Below are positions 17,714 to 26,419 of a stretch of DNA of 64,000 nt, piece by piece. The translations under genes were made by a program, and so were the position numbers. Within the stretch, counting starts at the first letter, position 1, and each line of letters opens with the position of its first letter. The stretch is taken from positions 62,001 to 126,000 of the forward strand of contig CAIYQZ010000034.1 in the NCBI GenBank assembly GCA_903928495.1. The letters run 5' to 3'. The notes beneath the pieces were generated by a model, which saw only the letters and a program-made list of their open reading frames with translations, was not told where the DNA came from and made no database searches. The stretch comes from an uncultured bacterium. Lineage in GTDB: Bacteria > Pseudomonadota > Gammaproteobacteria > Burkholderiales > Burkholderiaceae_C.

Positions 17714-18472
17714 ATGAACACCCCCACGCTCCAAGCCACCTGCGCCCTGTCGGTCAACGTCAACAAGGTGGCCACGCTGCGCAACACCCGGCACCTGGGC
17801 ATACCCAGCCTGACGCGCGCTGCCACCCAGTGTTTGCAAGCCGGTGCCCACGGCATCACCGTGCACCCCCGGCCCGACGAGCGGCACATCCGCGCCACCG
17901 ATGTGACCGAGCTGGCCGAACTGCTCAAGGCCTGGCCGGGGCGCGAGTTCAACATCGAGGGCAACCCGTTCCACAACCTCATGGGCTTTGTGCGCACCGT
18001 GCACCCCCGGCAAGTGACGTTTGTGCCCGACGCCGAAGGCCAGTTCACCAGCGACCACGGCTGGCAGTTTCCGCAAGACGCCGAGCGCCTGGCCCCGCTC
18101 GTGGCCGAGGCAAAAGCCCTGGGCGTGCGCGTCAGCCTGTTCATGGACGCCGTGCCGAGCCAGATGGCTGCCGCCAAAGCCGTGGGTGCCGACCGCGTGG
18201 AGCTGTACACCGAGCCCTACGCCGCCGCTTGGGGCACCTCCGCGCAGGCCGCGCAACTGGAGCGCTTCCGCGCCGCCGCCCAGGCCGCGCTCGACTGCGG
18301 GCTGGGTGTGAATGCCGGACACGACCTGAGCCGTGACAACCTCACCGAATTTCTGCGCGTGGTACCCGGCGTGAGCGAAGTCTCCATCGGCCACGCCCTG
18401 ATGGCCGATGCGCTGGAGCTGGGCTACACCGCCACCGTGGCCGATTACCTGCGCTGCATCCACGCCGCATGA
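17714..18472 (+). CDS. pdxJ: Pyridoxine 5'-phosphate synthase
   Basis: A 252-residue TIM-barrel enzyme that condenses 1-deoxyxylulose 5-phosphate with 3-amino-2-oxopropyl phosphate in DXP-dependent vitamin B6 synthesis. Conserved segments are [15 protein letters not shown] near the N-terminus, [14 protein letters not shown] with active-site His and Arg, and [12 protein letters not shown] at the C-terminus binding phosphate. ATG 17714 gives the family N-terminus. Its stop overlaps acpS by four bases; pdxJ-acpS linkage is conserved in proteobacteria. Confidence 0.97.
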   Translation: MNTPTLQATCALSVNVNKVATLRNTRHLGIPSLTRAATQCLQAGAHGITVHPRPDERHIRATDVTELAELLKAWPGREFNIEGNPFHNLMGFVRTVHPRQVTFVPDAEGQFTSDHGWQFPQDAERLAPLVAEAKALGVRVSLFMDAVPSQMAAAKAVGADRVELYTEPYAAAWGTSAQAAQLERFRAAAQAALDCGLGVNAGHDLSRDNLTEFLRVVPGVSEVSIGHALMADALELGYTATVADYLRCIHAA

Positions 18473-18897
18473 TTTACGGCATTGGCACCGACCTGTGCGA
18501 CGTGCGTCGCATGGCCCAGGCGCTGGAGCGCCACGGCGACCGCTTTGCCGAGAAGGTGCTGACCCTCGCCGAGCTCGCCACCTGGCGCACCCGCACCGCC
18601 CGCAGCCCTGAGCGCGGCCTGCGCTACCTGGCCACCCGGTTTTCAGCCAAAGAATCGTTCAGCAAAGCCATAGGGCTGGGCATGCGAATGCCCATGACGT
18701 GGCGGCGCTGCGAGGTGGCCAACCTGCCCAGCGGCCAGCCCTGCATCGTGCTGCACGGCGAACTCAAAACCTGGTTCGAGGCCAAGAGCCTCAAAGCCCA
18801 TGTCACCCTCACCGACGAAGGCGACCACGCCGCCAGTTTTGTGGTGGTGGAACAAGCCACTTCGCCCACCCCCATTCCCCCAGGAGACCCCACATGA
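18469..18897 (+). CDS. acpS: Holo-ACP synthase
   Basis: A 142-residue phosphopantetheinyl transferase that attaches the 4'-phosphopantetheine arm to apo-ACP, the product of acpP at 5395. The N-terminal [14 protein letters not shown] carries the metal-binding Asp and the [12 protein letters not shown] motif carries the catalytic Glu. Slightly longer than the E. coli protein because of a Pro-rich C-terminal tail. It overlaps both neighbours by four bases, so pdxJ-acpS-nagZ is a translationally coupled operon. Confidence 0.96.
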   Translation: MIYGIGTDLCDVRRMAQALERHGDRFAEKVLTLAELATWRTRTARSPERGLRYLATRFSAKESFSKAIGLGMRMPMTWRRCEVANLPSGQPCIVLHGELKTWFEAKSLKAHVTLTDEGDHAASFVVVEQATSPTPIPPGDPT

Positions 18898-20003
18898 CAC
18901 GACTTGCCGCCCCCGTGGTGCTCGACATTGCCGGCACCACCCTCACCAAAGCCGACAAACAGCGCCTCAAGCACCCGCTCACGGGCGGCCTCATTCTGTT
19001 TGCCCGCAACTTTGAAAGCCGCGAGCAACTCACCAAGCTCTGCCGAAAAATCAAAAAAGCCCGGCCCGACGTGCTGATTGCCGTTGACCACGAGGGCGGT
19101 CGCGTGCAGCGCTTCAAAACAGACGGCTTCACCCACCTCCCACCCATGCGTGCCCTGGGCCGCCTGTGGGAAGCTGCTGCACCCAAAGGGGCCAGCTTGG
19201 CCCATGAAACCAGCCCCCACCTGTATGCCACCAACGTGGCAACCGCGTGCGGCTACGTGCTGGGTGCCGAGCTGCGGGCCTGTGGTGTGGACCTGAGCTT
19301 CACGCCCGTGCTCGACCTGGACCACGGCCCCAGCGGCGTGATCGGCGACCGCGCCTTTGCCCGCGACCCCCGCGTGGCCTCCATGCTGGCCAAAAGCGTG
19401 ATGCACGGCTTGTTGCAAAGCGGCATGGCCAACTGCGGCAAACACTTTCCCGGCCACGGGTACGTGCGTGGCGATTCCCATCTGGACATTCCCGTCGACG
19501 AGCGCTCGCTGCAAACCATCCTGGCCGAAGACGCAGCCCCTTACCAATGGCTCAGCAGCAGCCTGGCCAGCGTCATGCCCGCACACGTCATTTACAGCCA
19601 GGTGGATTCACGCCCGGCGGGTTTCTCCAGCACCTGGCTGCAAGACATCTTGCGCGCCCAAATGGGCTTTCAGGGCCTGGTGTTCAGCGACGACCTCAGC
19701 ATGGCCGCCGCCCGCGTGATCGACGGCCAGCCCGTCAGCTACACCACCGCCGCACTGGCCGCGTTGCAAGCCGGTTGCGACATGGTGCTGCTGTGCAACC
19801 AGTCACTCGACGGCGGTGGCGAGGCGGTGGATGAACTGCTGGCGGGCCTGAGCGAAGCCATCGTCAAAGGCCAGTGGGTGCCACACGGCGCGAGCGAGGA
19901 GCGGCGGCTTGCCTTGCTGCCCGCCCAACCTGCGCTGAAATGGGATGCACTGATGACGCATGGGGCGTACATGCATGCGCTGGATTTGGTGGCGGGGGTT
20001 TGA
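18894..20003 (+). CDS. nagZ: Beta-N-acetylhexosaminidase NagZ
   Basis: A 369-residue family 3 glycosidase that removes GlcNAc from anhydromuropeptides during cell-wall recycling in the cytoplasm. [19 protein letters not shown] and the nucleophile region VFSDDLSM (Asp) are all present. ATG 18894 overlaps the acpS stop. The length is slightly above the E. coli enzyme (341). A partial, internally deleted copy of its 3' third lies at 24640-24831, beyond an AI-2E-type permease gene and a GGDEF gene. Confidence 0.96.
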   Translation: MTRLAAPVVLDIAGTTLTKADKQRLKHPLTGGLILFARNFESREQLTKLCRKIKKARPDVLIAVDHEGGRVQRFKTDGFTHLPPMRALGRLWEAAAPKGASLAHETSPHLYATNVATACGYVLGAELRACGVDLSFTPVLDLDHGPSGVIGDRAFARDPRVASMLAKSVMHGLLQSGMANCGKHFPGHGYVRGDSHLDIPVDERSLQTILAEDAAPYQWLSSSLASVMPAHVIYSQVDSRPAGFSSTWLQDILRAQMGFQGLVFSDDLSMAAARVIDGQPVSYTTAALAALQAGCDMVLLCNQSLDGGGEAVDELLAGLSEAIVKGQWVPHGASEERRLALLPAQPALKWDALMTHGAYMHALDLVAGV

Positions 20004-20183
20004 CGGCTGGTTGTGACGCTCTGGAGCCAATTCAAACCACTTTGCAAACCTCGGGTCGTGGCCCCTGGCTGAATGAACACCCGGTGGCCATCCAAACTAC
20101 CCCAAGCAGGGAGGTCAGATGATGGGATTTTTGAATGCGACCACCTTGTTCTTCGTTCATGAATCAGTGAGCGTTGCAGATGA

Positions 20184-21224
20184 TCAGCTACCTTCTTCGA
20201 GCACCCCTTTGACGTAGAGCCGCTGTACCAAAACCATGAGCACAATCATGGCTGGTGCCGCCAGGAGAGCTCCCAGCAGGCCGAACAGAGCGCCGAACAT
20301 CACGGTTGCTGCGATGCCTAGCACGGGTGGCAGGCCTACCGCCCAGCGTTCCACCAATGGCATCAGCACATTTCCTTCAACTTGCTGGATCACCATGGCC
20401 AGGATCAAGACGTAAAGCGCCGTTTCTGGCCCTTGCATGAAGCCCAGCAACACGGCAAGCAATCCGCCAGCGATGGCGCCAAAGAAGGGAATGAAAGCGA
20501 GCAGTCCAGACAGCACACCGACGGAGAGCGCCAGCGGCACGTCCATCAGCCACAAGCCGATGGCCGTGGTGGCGCCGACAAAAAGCATCGATATCGATTG
20601 CCCCAGCAGCCAACGCGAAAGAGCATTCCCGCAGGCGTCCAGCGCCTCGCCGACACGCTCCCTCAACGACACCGGCAGGAGCCGGACCAGTCCGTCCCTG
20701 TAAACGCGGGGTGCCACGGCCAGGTAAAGGCCCATCACCAGCATCAGGGCGGCACCGCCGAGCGCGCCGAATGTTGAACCTGCGGCGCCTGCAACCCGTA
20801 TCGCCCAGGAACTGGCTTCGTTGCTGCGAGCCTCTTCGATGTGCTGCAACGCTGCCACCCCGAGGCGGTAGCTGTTGAGCCATTTCGTGACCGCGTCAAC
20901 GGCTGCGGGAAGGCGTTGGCGCAGGACCTCGAACTGCTCCGCTAACGGATCACCGACAAGCAAAGCCAACGCCGTGATCATGAACACCACCAACAGCAAT
21001 GCGGTCACAACGGACATCTTGGCAGGCAAGCGGGCATGGCGTTCGAGCATGGAAGCCAGACCCATCAGCGCAGTTGCCACGATGACAGCGCCGAAAGCCA
21101 GCATGATGAGATCCAGCAGTTGCCAAGCGACCAGCGCCAAGAGCATCGCGAAGGCGACCAGCGAAACCTTGCGGGGAAAGGTCCACGGCTCAACGCGAGC
21201 GGCGGGGGGCGGGATTGGTTTCAT
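20184..21224 (-). CDS. AI-2E family transporter (PerM/YhhT-like permease)
   Basis: A 346-residue polytopic membrane protein with about seven to eight hydrophobic segments. It has the family's arrangement of an N-terminal pair, a long periplasmic or amphipathic stretch (about residues 95-155) and a C-terminal group containing a GLLAFIPFFGAIAGG segment typical of this family. Members have been assigned to AI-2 export, folate/pABA transport or Na+/H+ exchange, so the substrate cannot be set from sequence. It is convergent with nagZ. It lies in the segment bracketed by nagZ and its remnant. Confidence 0.85.
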   Translation of the reverse strand: MKPIPPPAARVEPWTFPRKVSLVAFAMLLALVAWQLLDLIMLAFGAVIVATALMGLASMLERHARLPAKMSVVTALLLVVFMITALALLVGDPLAEQFEVLRQRLPAAVDAVTKWLNSYRLGVAALQHIEEARSNEASSWAIRVAGAAGSTFGALGGAALMLVMGLYLAVAPRVYRDGLVRLLPVSLRERVGEALDACGNALSRWLLGQSISMLFVGATTAIGLWLMDVPLALSVGVLSGLLAFIPFFGAIAGGLLAVLLGFMQGPETALYVLILAMVIQQVEGNVLMPLVERWAVGLPPVLGIAATVMFGALFGLLGALLAAPAMIVLMVLVQRLYVKGVLEEGS

Positions 21225-21590
21225 AGAAACCCAGCGTGGTGCCTCGTTCGCTTTTGAATTGGACCGGGCATTGGCAAGAAATTTCTGATGAAGGACGTCG
21301 CACGCGCTTTTGATCTAGCTGAACGTTCTAAACGTCCGTGTTGTGATGAACGGATTGCCCGATGACAATACTCCCGGAATTGGAGTAACTCCGTGCGCTA
21401 CCAAACAGTCGATCGCTGATCACATATGTTCAGCGATGAATGTTTCTCACTCCCCGGTAAAACCCAGGCTCTGAGCAACCGCATTGCAGAAGTCGCTCCA
21501 ACGAATGGCAGTGGTGCCTCCTTGTTCCGGCTGGCACTTGGCACAACGTCAACGATATCGGGGCGATTCACTGCCTGATGCACACCGCTG
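21225..21590. other. 366-base gap without a recognisable gene
   Basis: Between the permease start and the stop of the large GGDEF protein. GC content looks lower than in the flanking genes. Short open frames exist on both strands, but none has a family resemblance or ribosome binding site. It presumably holds the permease promoter. I see no clear hairpin terminator for the GGDEF gene's 3' side. Confidence 0.5.
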
Positions 21591-24389
21591 TCACTCAACA
21601 TCGAAAAACTGGTAGCGGTTTTTACCTGCCATCTTGGCCTGGTACATGGCCTGGTCAGCCTGGCGCAAGAGCTGGTCGGCCTCTGTGTGTTGAGCCTGTG
21701 GGTAAAACGTTGCCCCCAGGCTTGCGGAACATCGCACCGTGACGGCGCCCAAATTCACGTGCGAGGAAGCGGCACCCAACAGCCGGGTCAGCATGTGCTT
21801 GCAACTTTCGATGCCATCGATGTCAATCAGCACTGCCACAAACTCATCGCCACCGATCCGCGCCAGCGTGTCGCCTTCGCGCAGGGTGTCTTTCATGGCC
21901 GTTGCCAGGGCGATCAGCAGTTGGTCGCCTGCATCATGTCCATGCTGGTCGTTGACGTTTTTGAATCCATCCAGGTCTAGGTACACCACTGCCAATTGCG
22001 TGCCGCGTCGCTGTGTCTGCGCCATGGCTTGTTGCAGGCGGTCGGCCAGCAGCAGACGGTTCGGCAAATGGGTGAGTGCGTCGAAGTGGGCAATGTGTTC
22101 CAACTGGCTTTGATGGGCTTTGATGCTGGTGATGTCCGCAAACAGCGCCATGTAGTGGCGTGTGTCACCCCGCTCATCGCGCACCGCGCTGATGGTCAGC
22201 AGCTCGGGATATACAACGCCGTTCTTGCGTCGGTTCCAGATTTCCCCGCTCCAGTGGCCAGCTTCAGTCAAGCCGCGCCACATGGCTGCATAAAACGCGG
22301 CGTCTTGGCGGTCAGACTTCAGGACGCGAGGATTTTGGCCAATGGCCTCCTCCCGCGAGTAACCGGTGATGCGCGTAAATGCTTCGTTGACATTGAGGAT
22401 GATGCCCTCGGCATTGGTGATGGTGATGCCTTCGCGGGCATGGGTAAACACGCTGGCTGCAAGCCGGAGTTGTTCGTCCTTGCGCCTGATCTCGCTCGTG
22501 TCTTGCACCAGCCCAAGGATGTGCACCACCCGTCCGTTGCCATCGCGCTGCGGAAAGGCCTTGACGATGCACGGGCGCTCTTCGCCGTCAGATCTGATCG
22601 CCGTCAGTTCAAGCTCGTACGGCATGCCGTGTGTCAATGCCTTGTCAACGGCGTCGTACAGCAACTTCAGGGAGGCAGAGGTGTACAACCGGGCCTGTCC
22701 CTCCAGGTCCGGGGTGCCCAGTGCAGGGTCCAGATTGAAAAAGCGGAACAACTCTGGCGACCAGGTCGTGGAGTTGGTGTCGACCTCCCATTGAAAGCTG
22801 GCCAGATGCGCCATGCTTTCCGTGCGCTCCATCATGGTTTGCAAGCGTTGCATGGCCTGCTCGGCTTGCTTGCGCGGGGTGATGTCGGTGTGCGAGATGA
22901 CCGCGCCGCCGTACCCTTTTTCACCCAGAGGCATGGCAATCATGTCGAACCACCTCTGTTGCGTGGGACTGTCGCAGGGGTATTCGCAAGTGAAGCGGGG
23001 CAAACGGCCATCCAGCACGGCTTGAATACCTGAACCAATGGTCTGCCCGCCGTCCGTTGACGCATCTGTGTTAGCACCGCAGGCGGCCAGGTAACTGGCG
23101 CCAACGCCAGTGTTTTGTGCCGCTGGGTCCGAGTTCGCGCTGTCACCCACAGAAAACTGCTGCCAGCGGGCGTTGACGGCCTGGATGACACCTTGGCGAT
23201 CAACCACCGCAATTTCGGCATTCAGGCTGTTCAGGATGACATCTTTGAACGATTCGCTGGCCTTGAGCGACTCCTCGCGCTGTGCCCAGGTTTGCAACAT
23301 GCGGTTGAAACCAGCCACCAATTGCCCGACCTCGCCTTTGTATGTGTTGGGTAAGGGCTTCGGAAGATTGGCTGAATCGGCCAGCGCTGCCATGGCGTGC
23401 GCCGTCTCCACCACTGGCGCAAGCTGACGTCTCAAGACAAGCCAAGTCAATCCGCCTGTCAGAAGGGTGAACATCAGCGTGGCCCACATCAGGCGTTGTC
23501 GCTGGTCGTTCAGCGGGGCAAAGACTTCGGCTGCAGGTGAGCCGAGCAAGATGTACCAGCCCGCCGCTGGCACCCGTTTGACCGAGCCCAGTTGCTCCTC
23601 ACCCAACGCGTTGACCAGCAACGAGTAACCCTCATAGCCCGCGATGTTGCGGTCCACAAAAGCGTTAACGCCCTCTCTGGGCAACACTTCCATGATGCGA
23701 CGCTTGTCCGTGGCCGTGATGATCTGCCGCGCTTCCGGCGATACCAGAACATAGCCCCCAGTCGACCCGTAGGAATTTTGGGTGACCTTGTCCAAAAAAC
23801 TGGGCTTCCCCAAGTCGGTGACACCGACGATGACACCGATCACCTGGCCTTGGCCGTTACGCACCGGTGTGCTCATGGGGAAAACAGGCGATTTCAATTG
23901 TTTGCCCATGACCGCTTGGCCAATGGCTGGTTGCCCCCCTCGCAGGGCTGCCACGACGAAATCCCGATCCATGTAGTTGACGCCAAGGCGATTCGCCGAG
24001 CGAGGTAGGTCGGCAATGACAGTGCCGTCAGGTCCTGCTACCCAAATGCCGCCGTTGAACAGCAGTTCCAGCAGAGGCCGCTGCTCCAAGAGGGTTTGCA
24101 GGGCTTGCGGGTTGCCCAGCAGGCGTTCATCCAATTGCCTGGCAATGGCTTCCAGCGCTTGCTGGCGTTCGGTCAGGTTGTCGTTGACCTCTTTGGCCAC
24201 CGCCGTCACCACCGAAAACTGCTGTTCGCCCAGCAGTCGTTCCATATCCCCCTGCAAGCTGCGGCTGAGGTAGAACGAAAGTGACCAGATGCTTACCGCG
24301 AAAACGGCCAGCGCAACAACGGTGACCCGGGTTTTCAGCGAGTCCCATAGGGGAACGGACAAACTGATGCTGGCTTTCATGTCGGGCAT
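21591..24389 (-). CDS. Membrane diguanylate cyclase with Cache, HAMP, three PAS and GGDEF domains
   Basis: A 932-residue protein. A membrane segment (about residues 18-38) precedes a periplasmic double-Cache-like sensor (about 45-300). A second membrane segment (about 305-323) is followed by a HAMP-like helix, then three PAS-like domains (about 385-505, 530-640 and 650-765). The GGDEF domain follows: ARIGGDEF is intact and an REGD inhibitory site (RxxD) precedes it by five residues, so the enzyme should make c-di-GMP and be product-inhibited. No EAL domain is present. Its 5' side carries a dispersed repeat. The ligand is unknown; the Cache domain suggests a small organic molecule. Confidence 0.93.
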   Translation of the reverse strand: MPDMKASISLSVPLWDSLKTRVTVVALAVFAVSIWSLSFYLSRSLQGDMERLLGEQQFSVVTAVAKEVNDNLTERQQALEAIARQLDERLLGNPQALQTLLEQRPLLELLFNGGIWVAGPDGTVIADLPRSANRLGVNYMDRDFVVAALRGGQPAIGQAVMGKQLKSPVFPMSTPVRNGQGQVIGVIVGVTDLGKPSFLDKVTQNSYGSTGGYVLVSPEARQIITATDKRRIMEVLPREGVNAFVDRNIAGYEGYSLLVNALGEEQLGSVKRVPAAGWYILLGSPAAEVFAPLNDQRQRLMWATLMFTLLTGGLTWLVLRRQLAPVVETAHAMAALADSANLPKPLPNTYKGEVGQLVAGFNRMLQTWAQREESLKASESFKDVILNSLNAEIAVVDRQGVIQAVNARWQQFSVGDSANSDPAAQNTGVGASYLAACGANTDASTDGGQTIGSGIQAVLDGRLPRFTCEYPCDSPTQQRWFDMIAMPLGEKGYGGAVISHTDITPRKQAEQAMQRLQTMMERTESMAHLASFQWEVDTNSTTWSPELFRFFNLDPALGTPDLEGQARLYTSASLKLLYDAVDKALTHGMPYELELTAIRSDGEERPCIVKAFPQRDGNGRVVHILGLVQDTSEIRRKDEQLRLAASVFTHAREGITITNAEGIILNVNEAFTRITGYSREEAIGQNPRVLKSDRQDAAFYAAMWRGLTEAGHWSGEIWNRRKNGVVYPELLTISAVRDERGDTRHYMALFADITSIKAHQSQLEHIAHFDALTHLPNRLLLADRLQQAMAQTQRRGTQLAVVYLDLDGFKNVNDQHGHDAGDQLLIALATAMKDTLREGDTLARIGGDEFVAVLIDIDGIESCKHMLTRLLGAASSHVNLGAVTVRCSASLGATFYPQAQHTEADQLLRQADQAMYQAKMAGKNRYQFFDVE

Positions 24390-24394
24390 TTTTT

Positions 24395-24451
24395 AGGAGC
24401 TATGAAGCCAATATATGAAAGCGATACAGGCATATTTTTGTGATAAATTTT
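24395..24451 (+). repeat. Dispersed repeat, copy E, upstream of the large GGDEF gene
   Basis: The segment contains ggagctatgaagcc, aaagcgatacaggcat and a tttttgtgataaatttt tail, which matches the 3' half of copy B. It starts five bases before the GGDEF start codon on the other strand. Confidence 0.5.
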
Positions 24452-24639
24452 GCGGCGCGAAGTGATGTGGATTTGGTACGCTGCATACCTTTTCTTCATT
24501 TCACCATCGCTGGCGTTACAAAGATAAGGGTATCGCTACGGGTATGGGTAGGGCTTTCTTTGGTGTGCGGCCGAACAAGGGCACGGCGCAGGGCCGCCTT
24601 CGTTCTCTTGAGGGTGGCGCACGCTTTCAAGGTGTGCCC

Positions 24640-24831
24640 GTCATGCCCGCTCACGTCATTGACAGCGAGGTGGATTCACGCCCGGCGGGTTTTTCCAGCA
24701 AGTGGCTGCAAGCCGGGTGCGACATGGTGCTGCTGTGCAACCAGTCACTCGAAGGGGGTGGCGAAGCGCTGGATGAACTGCTGACGCATGGGGCTGATGT
24801 GCATGCGCTGGATTTGGTGGCGGGGGTCTGA
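24640..24831 (+). pseudogene. Internally deleted remnant of nagZ
   Basis: Three blocks match the 3' third of nagZ almost base for base: one ending at DSRPAGFSS and a WLQ, one covering [11 protein letters not shown] through DELL, and one covering THG through HALDLVAGV and the stop. Relative to nagZ, 126 bases (19644-19769) and 114 bases (19842-19955) are missing. The first junction falls on a tgcaag hexamer that occurs at both ends of the missing piece. Both losses are multiples of three, so a 95-residue frame from 24544 stays open, but it lacks all catalytic parts. A weak EGG-R-F resemblance at 24610-24630 could be another nagZ block. Confidence 0.85.
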
Positions 24832-24936
24832 GCGAGTGGTCTGGTCTTGACCCGAGCTTCATGGGCCCAGTCGCCACTGCAATGTTCACAAGGAAGTCGT
24901 GTTTTCCACCCTCAACTTCCGGCCAAACGTCTGCGG

Positions 24937-26214
24937 TTATTGGCTTGGTTGGATGTTGTGCAGTGGTGAGACATTGGCCGCATGGCGGTCCGTGCTTGGT
25001 TTCAGGTCATCCGAATTGTGGGGATTGGTTGAGCTGAGACACCCTGCCGACTGCACCACGCGGTTTCGTCCGAGCCGCTTGGCCTCGTACAACGCCTGAT
25101 CGGCTTGGGCGTAGAGTTGTTCAAAACTGCCCATGTGGCCCGGCGCAAAACAGGCCACCCCCACGCTGGCACTGATGTGAACCTGCCAGACGGTGTTCAA
25201 TGCTGGTGGCGCATGTGTCACCCGCTGACGAACTTTTTCAGCCACTTCCAGTGCGGCTTGCGGGCTGCTGCCAGGCAGCAGCACCATGAATTCTTCGCCG
25301 CCCACGCGGGCCATCAGGTCGGTTTCACGCACACTGGCGGCCATCACATCCGCCGTGAACTTGAGCACGGCGTCCCCGGCGGGATGCCCGTACTGGTCGT
25401 TGATGCGCTTGAAATGGTCCAAGTCCAGCATGAGGGCGGCCAGACTGGTCCCGTCGCGCCGAGCGCGGCTGATGGCCTGCTCAGCTTGTATTTCGAAAGC
25501 GCGCCGGTTGAGCAACCCAGTCAGTGCATCGTGCATGGCCATGTTTTGCAGTTGCTGGTTTTGAGCTTCCAGCTGCTGGCGTTGCGCTTGCACCTTGATG
25601 CGCAACAGTTCAGCCGTGGCAAACCTGTGCCACAACACCAGCGACAACGCCACACCCAATACCGACGCAAAACCGGCGTAGAGCCGTTCGGTGGACAACA
25701 GCAAGCCCGTCACGGGTGACTGCCCCAACGCCCAGCTCATCGCCACAAAGCTCAACCCGTAAATCAGCAGCGTCATCGCTGGGCGAATCAGCAGCAAGGT
25801 GCCTACAAAGCAACATCCCAGTGCATACAGCGTCACGGAGGGCATGAACCACTGCGCCAAGAACGACCACAAGCCCGCCACCAGCAGGCACACCAGCGCC
25901 AACAGGCTGGGCACAATCTGGCCGAGTTTGGCCTCTGGCACCAGATGCTTTCTGAAGGCCAACAGCAACGCAAAAAACGCCATCGCGGCCAAATCAAGCC
26001 ACGCCACCAGGCGCAGCGGCTCAGCCTGGTGCGGGGGCAAAGTTGTGGCACCTTGGAACGACAGCCAGGCACCGGCCCCAACCATCAACACGAGCATTGC
26101 CAGAAACCAGGTCATAAAACGCAGGTTGGCAATCAAGGCAAGCGGCGAAACCTGATCGTTCAGGTGCTTCCAGCGTTTCAAAAACGCCCACAGCCGGTGC
26201 AAAGATGCCTTCAT
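24937..26214 (-). CDS. Membrane diguanylate cyclase (six membrane segments plus GGDEF)
   Basis: A 425-residue protein. About six hydrophobic segments between residues 30 and 200 form an integral sensor domain with no family I can name. A coiled-coil linker rich in Gln follows, then a GGDEF domain from about 225 to 385. The active site is ARVGGEEF and the inhibitory site RETD lies five residues before it, so cyclase activity and feedback inhibition are expected. The last 35 residues are probably disordered. It is separated from the upstream ATPase gene by about 200 bases that show nothing clear. Confidence 0.92.
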   Translation of the reverse strand: MKASLHRLWAFLKRWKHLNDQVSPLALIANLRFMTWFLAMLVLMVGAGAWLSFQGATTLPPHQAEPLRLVAWLDLAAMAFFALLLAFRKHLVPEAKLGQIVPSLLALVCLLVAGLWSFLAQWFMPSVTLYALGCCFVGTLLLIRPAMTLLIYGLSFVAMSWALGQSPVTGLLLSTERLYAGFASVLGVALSLVLWHRFATAELLRIKVQAQRQQLEAQNQQLQNMAMHDALTGLLNRRAFEIQAEQAISRARRDGTSLAALMLDLDHFKRINDQYGHPAGDAVLKFTADVMAASVRETDLMARVGGEEFMVLLPGSSPQAALEVAEKVRQRVTHAPPALNTVWQVHISASVGVACFAPGHMGSFEQLYAQADQALYEAKRLGRNRVVQSAGCLSSTNPHNSDDLKPSTDRHAANVSPLHNIQPSQ

Positions 26215-26419
26215 GGTGATCCGGTTTCGAGGCTTATTGTGTCTGGCCGCGCAGTTGCCGCCAGGGTCGCTCCCGCCTCATTCAATACCGTCCATGGTAC
26301 TCGGCTGTCATCACACAGCTTCAAACCGATCTGCAACGCTCAGCACACCGTGGTGCGAAATAAAACTCATAGCGATGACATGAACAAGCAAAAGCGCCAA
26401 GCACGTGTTTGTTCAATTT

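Noticed and set aside
21398-21601. 67-residue minus-strand frame after the large GGDEF gene
   Set aside because: No recognisable domain, overlaps the GGDEF stop, and composition is not coding-like.
24544-24639. 5' part of the 95-residue plus-strand frame that continues into the nagZ remnant
   Set aside because: Only a weak, short resemblance to nagZ and no start signal; treated as flanking sequence, not as a gene.
26340-26419. Possible further repeat copy before the DUF4143 ATPase stop
   Set aside because: It has catagc and aagcgcc but lacks the conserved spacing and the T-rich tail.
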